64,000 bases of DNA from Entamoeba invadens IP1 (Eukaryota > Evosea > Mastigamoebida > Endamoebidae), in the NCBI RefSeq assembly GCF_000330505.1, contig NW_004440445.1, forward strand, positions 501,127 through 565,126, given 5' to 3'. The number at the start of each line of letters is the position of its first letter. Position 1 is the stretch's first letter. The notes under the pieces were generated by a model that ran no database searches, was not told where the DNA came from, and saw only the letters and a list, made by a program, of their open reading frames with translations. Shown piece after piece: positions 50,556 through 60,096 of the stretch. Both the position numbers and the translations under genes were made by a program.

Positions 50556-53500
50556 ATGTCAGAACACACCCTCCCCACGCAAACGTCGGGAGCTTTTCGG
50601 TTTTGGAATCGAAAGGACAGAGACTCCAAAGATATTCCAGACACAAAAAAAGGTGGTCTGTCAAAGGACTTTTTGTGGACTTTTGTGCTCAACAATGAGA
50701 ACGAGTTTGATGAGGCAAAGTGCGTTCAACAACTCAACGAAGTTCGAAAATTGTGGGCAATAATACACAACACAAAAACAGTTGACAAAACAAAGGGACA
50801 CCAACACACTCCATCAGTTGCCAAAGATCTTGATAAGATGGTTTTGGAGAGTTACAACTTTATGAATGTCGAAAGGAAGTCGTGGGAGGATTCTATTGTC
50901 AAGATGCAAACGACTGTCAACGCGCTGAATGAAGAGAACGACAATTTAAAGGAGCAAATCCGCCAACTAAAAAACGAGAAAAAGGAACTCAAATTTTCGG
51001 AAGAGGTCAAAACTCAAATTGAGAGTATTGTACAATTCAACAAAGTCATTCAAACAAAACTCGACCAGATTTCTCTCGCACAAGAAAATAATTTGGTGGT
51101 GTCGAACTCAACGAACCAGAAAGTAAGTCATTTGGTCCAACTTTTCGGACATCCACTTGAAAATAACAGCCAAACACACAGTTTTGCGAATATCACAAAT
51201 AACAAAAGTGAAGAAGTTCCATCGAAAGAAAGTAGCGAAGAGATAGTCAGAGCTGAAGATGTTCAAAACGTTGCTCTGTACGTGAGAGATATGTTGAATG
51301 AGAGACCAAAAACACCCCTTTTGGGAGAGACGCCCGATAGAAACCAAGGCCACGAGTTCACTAAATACTTAATAAGCTCCAACACTGTTTCCGATTTTTC
51401 TCAAACACTTCAGAACACCAATGAAAATAAAACAATCGAAGAACCAACCACAGAAAAAACAGAAATAGCCCAACCTGACCAAAAAGTGACACCTGATAAT
51501 CACACAATCGAACAAGTCAAGGAAGTTGAAAATATTTCTGAAGTTTCAGAAAACGGTAATGTCAGCGCCACTGTTTCAATCCCAAGTGAAGTGAATGAAG
51601 AACAAAAGAAAGATATTGCCAAAAAGAAAACTCCGCAAACGGAAGAAGACATTAGGAGTGTTGAAAGTTCTCAAACTCCAACAACTCCAACTAACACCGA
51701 AATTCCAAGCGAGCAAAGTTCTGTAGATGAAAAACCTACAACAGCACAAGCTGAGGGAACGCCTCCAGAATCCCAATCGAAACTTGAAGACCAAAATACG
51801 GACATTTCTAGTTTACAAACTATCAAACCGTCATATGCAATACCTCAATTGAATATGACTCCTTCAATTCCCGTTGAGAACGTCGAACCGAAAATTGAAG
51901 GGAAGATTTTGAAAAAAGACAAAACGGGGAAGTTGGAAAAACTTGTTGTTCCTTCGTCCCTTGGAAAAGTGGAACGCCTCCCTCGTTCATTCTCTTCAAA
52001 TGAGAGAATATCACCCCGTAGCAATGTTCCAGCCGAACAAAGTAAAGAACCAGTCAACCGAGCAACACTGACGCCTTATAGCCAGAGAAAGTCATCTCAT
52101 ATGACAACGCGATCAGTGTCTGACTTGTCTTTCATGGACGTGAAGGAGGTCAAGTTGGAGGATTTAACTGCTCCGCTCCGAATGGTAAAAATGCCGCACG
52201 GGAGACCAAATAATGTTGGTGGAACTGATTTGTTCGTTCTCCCGCCGCTCAAGAAAAAGCGCAGCGTTCTGGTTTCATCAGATCTTCTTGAGATTGATGT
52301 GGAGAAGAATTTGAGAGAAAAACATAGTAAATCACATCTACAGACGTCTGAAAAGATCGATAAAAAGGAAAATGAGAGGGTGAGTGATGATGAATTGAGA
52401 GCGAGATTGGACGTGATTGAGAAACGGGAAGCAGAAGTGGCACAAAAAGAAAAGGAAGTGCTCGTAGTCCAAATAGAGACAGAAAACAGGGAAGAAGAGA
52501 TCCAGGCCTGGGAAGAAGACGTCCAAAGGAGAGAGAAAGAGGTCAAAGAGAGAGAAGGCAATTTGAGGCAAAAAGAGGCTGAGATTGAGAAAAGAGAAAA
52601 TGACGTGAAGAGTTCGTGGAATGAATTGAAGAGAAACGAAGAAAATGAAAGAAAGATGAGTGGGTTAGATATGCCTCGACCGAGAAGGAGCGAACCACCA
52701 AAGACTCAGAGGGACGAAAAAATAGATCCAAAAGAAGTTGAAGAACTCAAGAAAGAGAAGAAGGAGTTAGAGAAAACGCTTAAGGACAAACAGCTCAGGA
52801 TGTGGACGTTGGAGGAACAGAACAAAAGGGTGACGTTCATTGTAAAGATGATGGACTTGGCAGATCCCAGTGACGATGACATCAAAAACTTTGTTGAGAC
52901 AATAAGGGAAATTGTGAATCGCAAGAAACAAAAAATGCGGTTTGTGTTGACACAGAAGATTNNNNNNNNNNNNNNNNNNNNNNNNNNNNNNNNNNNNNNN
53001 NNNNNNNNNNNNNNNNNNNNNNNNNNNNNNNNNNNNNNNNNNNNNNNNNNNNNNNNNNNNNAAAATATTAATTGGAGCGGGATGAAAGAATTTTCGGAAG
53101 AGTTTAAAAATCGATTTGAGCCAATTTTGATTGTAACACAAAAACTTGTGGCCGAGATGGATAGAGCGTACTCAGACCCTGTTATCGACGAGGAGGAAAG
53201 GTCGTGTGTCGCAATGGGAAGCATCATAGAAAAATACGTTGAGAGCTTGAGGGTCTACCTGAGCTACATTTTGAACTGTCCGTATTTTGTGAGTAGGTTC
53301 CCAGTCTTTTCGTCATCAAAAACCTTAACTGACAGTTTGATAATTAGCATCAGCATTTACATCAACAAACAAAAGAAGGCAAACACTGGAAATGTTGTGA
53401 CGCAGTTGTTACCGATATCAACTTACTTGATAGCTCCACTTTCACATTTCTCCGTGTATCCAGAGTTGATGAGGGATCTTGCCATGAACATATCCGAAAA

Positions 53501-54059
53501 ACATTTTGATTACGAGGCGATAAAGGACTCACTGGAGAAGATCGAAAACACGGAGGAAGAACTAGATAACCAAAAAACTCTTGTACAACGAAGAGAAAGC
53601 GCGGTTTATTTACAAAGTTTGTTTATAAAGAAACTTACGTTTGATGAAAAAGAAGGACAAAACGAAGAAGTTGTCTTCTTTGGGATGCTTAGAAATGTTG
53701 ACGTCGAAAAGGCCAAAACGCACGAAGAACCAAAGGTCTGTTTCTTGTTTAAGAATATCTTCGTGGTCTGTAAAGTCAAAAATTACCAAGGGAAGGTGCT
53801 TGATAAGAAGGGAATGAACGCAAAGTTCTACCAAGAGTTCTATGGTTTCGACACAACGGTATTAACAGGGTTTGGGCTTGAAGAAGTGGATAGAGCGTTT
53901 GTGACAGAGAACCTTACTGTTGCCCTCATTGGAGAGATCGAAAACATTAAAAATGGGTTTATGGTTGGGCTTGGTACGAGGGTTTTCAACTTTTCTGCGC
54001 CGTCTCCTCTTCAACAACGTCAGTGGTGTGATGTTTTTATAAAAAATGCGAAGATATAA
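50556..54059 (+). CDS. DH-PH RhoGEF with long coiled-coil N-terminus (interrupted by an assembly gap)
   Basis: About 1167 residues as drawn. Residues about 95-165 are coiled coil, about 215-570 low-complexity Glu/Thr/Pro-rich, and about 610-800 a highly charged coiled coil. Bases 52962-53061 are 100 N, covering the segment where the first conserved region of the Dbl-homology domain should lie. After the gap the rest of the DH domain is visible (about 836-1010), including the CR3-like LLPISTYLIAPLSHFSVYP. A pleckstrin-homology domain (about 1020-1167) follows, ending in QRQWCDVFIKNAKI. It would activate Rho/Rac-type GTPases. Both sides of the gap read in one frame, but the gap size is nominal, so length and continuity are uncertain. 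Confidence 0.8.
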   Translation: MSEHTLPTQTSGAFRFWNRKDRDSKDIPDTKKGGLSKDFLWTFVLNNENEFDEAKCVQQLNEVRKLWAIIHNTKTVDKTKGHQHTPSVAKDLDKMVLESYNFMNVERKSWEDSIVKMQTTVNALNEENDNLKEQIRQLKNEKKELKFSEEVKTQIESIVQFNKVIQTKLDQISLAQENNLVVSNSTNQKVSHLVQLFGHPLENNSQTHSFANITNNKSEEVPSKESSEEIVRAEDVQNVALYVRDMLNERPKTPLLGETPDRNQGHEFTKYLISSNTVSDFSQTLQNTNENKTIEEPTTEKTEIAQPDQKVTPDNHTIEQVKEVENISEVSENGNVSATVSIPSEVNEEQKKDIAKKKTPQTEEDIRSVESSQTPTTPTNTEIPSEQSSVDEKPTTAQAEGTPPESQSKLEDQNTDISSLQTIKPSYAIPQLNMTPSIPVENVEPKIEGKILKKDKTGKLEKLVVPSSLGKVERLPRSFSSNERISPRSNVPAEQSKEPVNRATLTPYSQRKSSHMTTRSVSDLSFMDVKEVKLEDLTAPLRMVKMPHGRPNNVGGTDLFVLPPLKKKRSVLVSSDLLEIDVEKNLREKHSKSHLQTSEKIDKKENERVSDDELRARLDVIEKREAEVAQKEKEVLVVQIETENREEEIQAWEEDVQRREKEVKEREGNLRQKEAEIEKRENDVKSSWNELKRNEENERKMSGLDMPRPRRSEPPKTQRDEKIDPKEVEELKKEKKELEKTLKDKQLRMWTLEEQNKRVTFIVKMMDLADPSDDDIKNFVETIREIVNRKKQKMRFVLTQKIXXXXXXXXXXXXXXXXXXXXXXXXXXXXXXXXXXNINWSGMKEFSEEFKNRFEPILIVTQKLVAEMDRAYSDPVIDEEERSCVAMGSIIEKYVESLRVYLSYILNCPYFVSRFPVFSSSKTLTDSLIISISIYINKQKKANTGNVVTQLLPISTYLIAPLSHFSVYPELMRDLAMNISEKHFDYEAIKDSLEKIENTEEELDNQKTLVQRRESAVYLQSLFIKKLTFDEKEGQNEEVVFFGMLRNVDVEKAKTHEEPKVCFLFKNIFVVCKVKNYQGKVLDKKGMNAKFYQEFYGFDTTVLTGFGLEEVDRAFVTENLTVALIGEIENIKNGFMVGLGTRVFNFSAPSPLQQRQWCDVFIKNAKI
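52962..53061. other. Assembly gap, 100 N, inside the RhoGEF gene
   Basis: Exactly 100 N, a placeholder of unknown true size. It removes the start of the DH domain. Confidence 0.99.
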
Positions 54060-54563
54060 GATGGAAAGTTTATGGAGAATGGAGAATTTTAAAACGCTTT
54101 GCACCGAAGAGGTGGGAAATTAGGATTATTGTTTTTTGTTTATGTTCGGATAATGTGAATTTCGTTTTTTTGACAATGAAAAAATGTTTCAAGTTGAGGG
54201 CAGGAAAAGAACTATAAATAAATGTAAATAAACTATATTTTTGATTATGGGGAATTGTACTTAGTTAAATTGAACTATAAATAACCAAGATATTATGATA
54301 AATTTCTAACAAAAAAACATGTTTTGATTTAAATATTTTAATATAAAATAATTTATAATTAAACAACCAATTGGATTTGCAACCAAAAAAAACTTAATTG
54401 TAACAACGAAAATAAAACTTTAAAAATAAAATTAATATTTACAGTAAAATTGAATGAAAAAATGAAGAACCTTTTCTTATTTCAATCAGAAACGAAAAAT
54501 AGATGTAGGGAAAAAACACAAAGTAAATAAAGCAGGAGGTGTTTATAAGAACTTAAAAAACAA
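54060..54563. other. A+T-rich spacer
   Basis: 504 bp between two plus-strand genes. No ORF, RNA or repeat recognised. Confidence 0.6.
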
Positions 54564-56088
54564 ATGTCACTCTCGAAGGAGTCATACACTTCTTCTGTTG
54601 GGTTACGAGCGTCTGTGAAATTTCCGTTTGAGATCGAGCCGCAAGTCACCAAATTGACATTTGGGCACCATTATGCGATCCAAGGTGTTCCGATGAGTGA
54701 GACGATCACATTTATCAACACCACGAATGATGGATATCGGATGACCACGGTGATGAGTACAAGCCCCAAATACACGATGGAGGTCGACGAAGAGAAAATT
54801 GATATTAAAAAGAAGAGCCGGAAATCCGTCACAATAACGATATGTTTCAACACGGTAGCAACTGTTGGGTTGACCGGCGAAGTGACGTTTCAAGTGAGGA
54901 AGAAAGTGTTGATAGGGAGAGAAGAGAGTGTATTAGGGTTACGGTTTCAGATGTATGGGGTGATCCCCAAAGTGTCCTCGAAAGAGATCATTCAAATCAC
55001 GGACAAACCAGTATCGATCTCGCCATCGCCACATGTTGAGCATCAACAAAACATCGAACGGTGTGAAAGTCTACCGCTCAAAGGCAAATTAATTGAAGAC
55101 AAAAAGCTTCATAAAGAGAAGTCTGCAGGATCGTATGACAAAGAGATGGAAGTGATATTAGAGAAGTTACGAACGATGGAAGATGAAGTGAAGGTAGGCG
55201 AAGTCAAAGGGAAACCAGTTGAGTACAAAGGCGAACTTGCGTATCTCTTTAAATACGACAAAACGATCCCCGACATGGACAAAACGTTTGAGAATGTTAT
55301 AACGGCGTATACCGATATACATCACCCAACGGTAGTTCAAATGGTAGCTATTAACTTCCATTCAAACTTCTTGTTATTAGTTTGTTCTTGTCATGAGGAA
55401 GGGAGTGTAATAACACATAGGAGGCAGATACACAACATAACTTGGAAATGATATTGGAAGAACAATTGCCACTGAAATTTGTGTTGCGGTGTTGCGTCAA
55501 TTTGGCGACGGCGTTGCAATACCTTTCGAGCGAGAAAATCCTCCATCGGAACGTGAAACCGAACAAACTGAGACTTGTCAAGAAAACGTTAAACGGAATG
55601 ACCCACGTCAAATTACACGACTTCTCGTGCGCAGTCCGAATCGCGCCGGGAGAGGTGTTAAAAGAGAAAGTTGGGACATTGGAATATATGTCTCCAGAAA
55701 TCTTAAGAGGAGAGGGCTACGGACTTAAAAGTGATGTTTATAGTTTTGCGATGACGATGTATACCCTTTTCTCTGGGAAGAAGCCATTTGGTGGGATGAG
55801 TGTGAGTAAGATACAAGAATTTGTGAGGGCAGGCAGAGTTTGTTCTTTTGTATGGTATAGATATAGTATAATATAGTATATAATATAGTATAAATATAGT
55901 ACTGTGGAGTATAGTATAAATATAAAAAATAAACTATAACTAATGAATAGAGGCTGAGCCCGTCAGAGAAAATCCCGATACCAATCATCGCCGTCATTAA
56001 TAAGTGTTGGGCGGAAGACCCTGCGACACGACCGGAGTATAAATGGATAGTTGACACGTTGAATGACTTTTCTCGGACGTTAGTGTGA
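54564..56088 (+). CDS. Predicted pseudokinase with an N-terminal beta-sandwich domain (three exons)
   Basis: Exons are 54564-55379, 55421-55837 and 55951-56088; introns of 41 and 113 nt both begin GTTTGT and end TAG, in phase 0. Total 456 residues. Residues about 20-135 form a beta-rich domain resembling MSP/ASH-type Ig folds (VTKLTFGHHYAIQGVPMSET, then KKSRKSVTITICFN). The kinase domain occupies about 215-456. The HRD catalytic loop reads HRNVKPNKL (N316 in place of the proton-accepting Asp), and DFG reads DFS (D339-S341). The APE block (YMSPEIL), the DVYSFAMTMYTLFSG block and the final CWAEDPATRP Arg are conserved. The glycine loop is weak. Phosphotransfer is unlikely; a scaffold or allosteric role is more plausible. 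Confidence 0.82.
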
Positions 56089-56164
56089 AAATTGATTGTT
56101 TTTTGTATTGAGTAGTAATATATATTTATATAAGTTGACAAACCCTGATTCTACTGAATAAGTA

Positions 56165-56747
56165 ATGAGTGCTGTAATCATTACATTGACAGTGATTGTC
56201 GTCACACAATTCATTGTTATCGTGTTTTTATTAACACGACGAAAACAAAACAATCAAATTGAAAGTAAAGAAAAGAACCCTGACAGTTTTGAAGAGCCCA
56301 ATGAAGAGTACAAATTAGTCCTTTGCGTGAGAAAAGACCTCAAAATGGGGAAAGGCAAAATAGCTGCGCAATGTGGACACGCAGCGGTCGGGTGTGTCTT
56401 AAAAGCACAAAAAACAGATAAAAAGGCGTTAGAGAGTTGGCAGTACTGTGGCCAAGCAAAAGTGGCGTTAAACGTGAACGACCTTGAGGAGCTGTTTGTT
56501 CTTTCATTACAAATGAAACTATAAATTAATAATAAAAAAAGTATAAATAAATAGTATAATAAGGAATAATAGAATGACCGACAGGAATGAGTTAGAGAAG
56601 CAAGCAAAGGGGTTAGGATTGATCACAAAGAAGATTTGTGATGCAGGAAGAACACAAGTTGAGCCGGGGTCTATAACAGTCTTAGGGATTGGACCAGGCC
56701 CGAAGAGTGTGATCAATGAAGTGACTGGGAAATTAAAACTTCTTTAA
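56165..56747 (+). CDS. PTH2: Peptidyl-tRNA hydrolase PTH2 with membrane anchor (two exons)
   Basis: Releases tRNA from prematurely terminated peptidyl-tRNA. Exons are 56165-56493 and 56573-56747; the intron is 79 nt, starts GTTTGT, ends TAG and lies in phase 2. The product has 167 residues. A single N-terminal membrane segment (about 3-23) and a charged linker precede the PTH2 domain, as in animal and archaeal-type membrane-anchored PTH2. Catalytic blocks are [38 protein letters not shown] and LGIGPGP, all intact. The unspliced frame would stop before the catalytic CDAGRTQ block, so the intron is required. Confidence 0.93.
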
Positions 56748-56773
56748 ATAATTCAAGAAGTTAAAAGAATAGT

Positions 56774-57244
56774 TCAGTTTTGTTTTCGTGGTTTTTTCTC
56801 GTCGGAGAGTTTTTTTGAAAGATTGTGAAGAATTGTTTTTGAAAGATCTTTTGGGGCATCGTCGTCGTGAAGAGAATCGATTAAAAGAGATGTGTTTTTG
56901 TATTCAATTCGTTTTGGAGTGGGACGGACGAACTTTTGTGGGACGGGACCTCTCGGGAAAAATAAATCGTTCAGGAGAAGACGATTTGTTGAGGAATCAA
57001 TTTTGAGATGGTTTTGGAGTGCAAATTGTTTGAACTCTTTCTGAGAAATCGTTTTGTACGAGTGATCGTCTTCTGTTGTGTTTTTTCGTAAAAACTCGGA
57101 AAGAGAACAATTCGGCGCGGTGGAATCTTCGGTTCCGAAAAAATCACGTTTTATGATCGACTTCGCTTGAGATATGAAATCGTCTTCTTGTAACACAGTT
57201 TTGCTGTTTCGTTTTGGTGTGCGAAAAGGATGTGGTCCTATCAT
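56774..57244 (-). CDS. ESS2: ESS2/DGCR14-like spliceosomal protein (short form)
   Basis: 156 residues. It aligns in order with scattered conserved blocks of the ESS2 family: QEDDFISQAKSIIKRDFFG (family 'YIxxxxxIIxRDFFP'), SLSEFLRKNTTEDDHSY (family 'SLxxFLxxYTSEDNASF'), NRLLLNDLFFPRGPVP, and EYKNTSLL (family 'HKNTRFL'). The coiled-coil and C-terminal parts of the 476-residue human protein are missing, so this is a minimal version. ESS2 is associated with catalytically active spliceosomes. The gene converges with PTH2, with stops only 26 bp apart. Confidence 0.72.
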   Translation of the reverse strand: MIGPHPFRTPKRNSKTVLQEDDFISQAKSIIKRDFFGTEDSTAPNCSLSEFLRKNTTEDDHSYKTISQKEFKQFALQNHLKIDSSTNRLLLNDLFFPRGPVPQKFVRPTPKRIEYKNTSLLIDSLHDDDAPKDLSKTILHNLSKKLSDEKKPRKQN

Positions 57245-58271
57245 TTTTATTTTTAAGAAAATGATTTCTTAATCAAAATTTTTAAAGGGTTATAAAAACT
57301 TGAAAATTCGAAGTGTTTCTTTCTATCATTTTTTTATTATTATTATGATGTAAAATAGTAAATCATTAATATAATCATTTATAAGTTATTTCTAACAAAG
57401 TAAAACAGCTAACTTTAGTATTATTTAGTTATTTGTTTTATTATTTGGTAGTTTATTTATGGTATAATTCCAACGAAATTGCCAATTTAGTTATATGAAA
57501 ATCATTAAAATTATTAATAATTAAAAAAATTTGATGTTTTAAAAGAAAAAATAAAAAAATGGTAAACTGTTATTCGTTTTGAATTTTTATTTGTTTATTA
57601 ACTAAAAAATATAACATTTTTATTACATTCAAATAGTTAAAATATTATTTCTTTTATGATTTTTCAATTAGAAAAATATTTCGTTTTTGGAAAACCATAA
57701 GCAACATAAATTAAAAATAAACAATAAATAATAATTAATAATAGTTTTCTATAAAAAAAAAGAAATTTGCACAATGACTTGCAAAACTGAATAGTATATT
57801 TTCTTTTAAAATAATTGTATAATAAAACAAATTATTTTATAAAATTTGTCATATTTTTTGCTTTTGAACAATTCGACCGATGTAATTTGAATCGACGACG
57901 CCACGTCTATATTTTTCATTAATATAAAAATTGATTTGGTAAAAAAAAGACAAAGAGTTCACACCCCAACACAACAATTTAAAAAATTTTTTAAAAAAAC
58001 CACAATGCAACAAAACGTTTATAATAAAAAACCACTAGATTTTTAGACTTATTTTTCACGTAATTACACGACAATTGAAATAAAAAAAAATAGAGTGGCA
58101 TTTTCAACACTACAAACACCACTTCATCTTTAAAAATCGAAAAAAAGTCAAAAACCTTTTTTTTTGTTGAAAAAAAGACGTCCTATTTTCCCGACTTTTA
58201 ACATGTAACCAACTTAACTTTCCTGTCCATTTTAATTCGTAGACTTTGTAATACTGAACTTGATATTTGTC
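57245..58271. other. A+T-rich divergent intergenic region
   Basis: About 1.03 kb between the ESS2-like start and the start of a lysine-rich protein gene. Only A+T-rich sequence was seen, with somewhat more mixed sequence in the last 150 bp, probably promoter and leader. Confidence 0.6.
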
Positions 58272-58985
58272 ATGTCCGAGAAGGAAGAACACAAGAAGAA
58301 GCACGGCTTTCTTTCGTTTCTTCACTTCACCAAAAAGCCGAAGGAAAGTAAAGAGGAGAAAGAAGCCAAAGAAAAGGAGAAAAAAGAGAAGAAAGAGAAA
58401 GAAAAAGAGAAGAAGCGGCGGTCCAAGCGGGTGAGTACATCCTTTGATGCTAAGCAAAATGGGACTCCCGTGATAACCACGAACCCTCCTCAAGCATTAT
58501 TACCCAAAAAAAATTTCGACTGGCAAGAAAGTACCAAACGTGTGATCAACGAAGAACGCATTGAATCATTTCCAATCGCCGGGGACTTACCGCGACTTTT
58601 AAAGCACCTTCGAATCACTAAAGAACTTGAAAATGGAGAATATGACGTTCTCTTCCCTACCGATGATAAAGAGTATCAAACTAACACTGCGGGTGACTGT
58701 TTCGACTTGATCAAGTGTATTACACAAATATTAGAAGGCGACGAACAAACAAAGCGAATCGAAGACGAGTGGAATGCCGTAATGAGTAACGACCAAGACA
58801 TGAGTGTCCAAAAGACCTTTTTAATGCGAATTCTTTCTAAGGTCTTTGTTGAAGAAGGTAAGTTCAAGCCGTCGTCTCCCGTCATCAATTTCCTAAAAGG
58901 AGTAAATCAAAAGATTATAGCAAATTCAACTCTCCGTTTGAAAATGGTATGTGGGACAATGCCTTTCAAAGACTCTCGTTTGTGA
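58272..58985 (+). CDS. Protein of unknown function with a Lys/Glu-rich N-terminal helix
   Basis: 237 residues from the ATG at 58272 (MSEKEEHKKK). Residues about 25-55 are an extreme Lys/Glu repeat (KEEKEAKEKEKKEKKEKEKE), probably a single charged alpha-helix. After a Ser/Pro linker, residues about 85-237 look globular and helical (FDLIKCITQILEGDEQ, KTFLMRILSKVFVEEGKF). I do not recognise the fold. No signal, membrane span or motif. Codon composition supports coding. Confidence 0.6.
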   Translation: MSEKEEHKKKHGFLSFLHFTKKPKESKEEKEAKEKEKKEKKEKEKEKKRRSKRVSTSFDAKQNGTPVITTNPPQALLPKKNFDWQESTKRVINEERIESFPIAGDLPRLLKHLRITKELENGEYDVLFPTDDKEYQTNTAGDCFDLIKCITQILEGDEQTKRIEDEWNAVMSNDQDMSVQKTFLMRILSKVFVEEGKFKPSSPVINFLKGVNQKIIANSTLRLKMVCGTMPFKDSRL

Positions 58986-59100
58986 CTATATATAACTCTT
59001 TTTACTATACAAGTAACTAGTAATAGAATGTATACTAGTTATACTATATAGATATAATTTATAGTATTAATACTATTAATAATAGTAACATTTAGACCCC

Positions 59101-59391
59101 ATGTTTTGGGAGATAGTCATTGTGTTTCAAGACAAAGCTTATGTGATACATTACAGAAAACAAGAAAGCATCAGTAAAAAGCCTGAGGAATATTTCAGAT
59201 TCGAGTGGGAACTTCGTCTTGTCTTTAACAATGAGTTGACTCAGTTTTCGGAGGTCGGGATGGGGGTGTCCACTATCGAGTTCGACCCACTCACAAAACA
59301 AGAAACAAGAAAGCTTGTATTAGAGACACTCAAACCAATTTGTTTCGCAGATTTCACTGTTACTGATATCGACAAAAACGAGGAGGAGTGA
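59101..59391 (+). CDS. Small protein of unknown function
   Basis: 96 residues, acidic, with alternating hydrophobic strands (MFWEIVIVFQDKAYVIHY) and a C-terminal amphipathic helix. It could be a small alpha/beta fold. TTTAG lies just upstream of the ATG, so an upstream exon cannot be excluded. No family recognised. Confidence 0.5.
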   Translation: MFWEIVIVFQDKAYVIHYRKQESISKKPEEYFRFEWELRLVFNNELTQFSEVGMGVSTIEFDPLTKQETRKLVLETLKPICFADFTVTDIDKNEEE

Positions 59392-59565
59392 TTGTTTTAT
59401 TTTATGTTCTTTTGTGCTTCATTTTTGTTTTTATAAATGTTATTCAATACGTCAAACTTTCAAATTTGCAATAATAAAAATCTTTATAGCTTTAAATAGT
59501 TTAATTCTTCATTATGACCGTCGATACTATTTAATAGTATAATTAATTATTATAATATAGTTTCA

Positions 59566-59643
59566 ATGGAAAAGAAATTGGACGATTTTACTTTAGAGAA
59601 ATTAAGTGGCATATGCCAACGAAAATGCCTAAAAATGGATTAA
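59566..59643 (+). other. Very short ORF (25 residues), doubtful
   Basis: An ATG-started frame with coding-like composition, ending in CQRKCLKMD, sits between the 59101 gene and the 3' end of the LITAF gene. It may be an exon of an unrecognised gene, a conserved 3' region or chance. No splice partner was found. Confidence 0.15.
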
Positions 59644-59649
59644 AAGAAA

Positions 59650-60096
59650 TCACTTAGGTTGTTGCATGCCGATGACTCTTTTGCACTCTGGGCAACTATG
59701 AACTGCAGTTTGAACGAGTGGAATGCACAAGAAGATCAAACCGATGCAGCAGCATCCAAAGAAGGAAGTGAAAAAGCAGATCAAAATGCACATCAAATAT
59801 GAGAACACGCCATTTTCATATTTGACAGTTGTCAAAACGGTTTGTTGACAATTTGGGCAAACGACTTGTTGTGGCATATGACCAAACGAAATTGGAGCGC
59901 CTTGTGTTTGGACTTGAGGAGCTGTGCCCACCGTGATTGGTTGTTGGTATTGTTGTGGTGGTTGTGGTTGGTATTGTTGTTGATAAGGGATTTGAGTTGG
60001 TGGAGTCGGTTGCATAGGAGGCTGAGTCGGTTGTATTTGTGTTGGAGCTAATAAAGGTTGTTGGTCATTTGATTGAGCGACTGGTTGATATTCCAT
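59650..60096 (-). CDS. LITAF-domain membrane protein with a Pro/Gln-rich N-terminus
   Basis: 148 residues. The first 80 are almost wholly Gln/Pro/Tyr/Thr, including PPQ-type repeats like those that bind ESCRT or WW-domain partners. The C-terminal LITAF domain has the two zinc half-sites CPNC (about residue 82) and HSCPECKRVIG (about 134). They are separated by a hydrophobic hairpin (YLMCILICFFTSFFGCCCIG) that inserts as a monotopic anchor in endosomal membranes. In animals LITAF/SIMPLE works in endosomal sorting. Intronless. Confidence 0.9.
   Translation of the reverse strand: MEYQPVAQSNDQQPLLAPTQIQPTQPPMQPTPPTQIPYQQQYQPQPPQQYQQPITVGTAPQVQTQGAPISFGHMPQQVVCPNCQQTVLTTVKYENGVFSYLMCILICFFTSFFGCCCIGLIFLCIPLVQTAVHSCPECKRVIGMQQPK

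Noticed and set aside
50513..50698. Alternative start at 50513 for the RhoGEF gene
   Set aside because: It is in a different frame from the long ORF and ends at 50698; no consensus intron joins it to the main frame.
59566..59643. Tiny ORF with a CxxxC motif considered as a small Tim chaperone
   Set aside because: Only one CxxxC, no second motif and no partner exon; small Tims need two.
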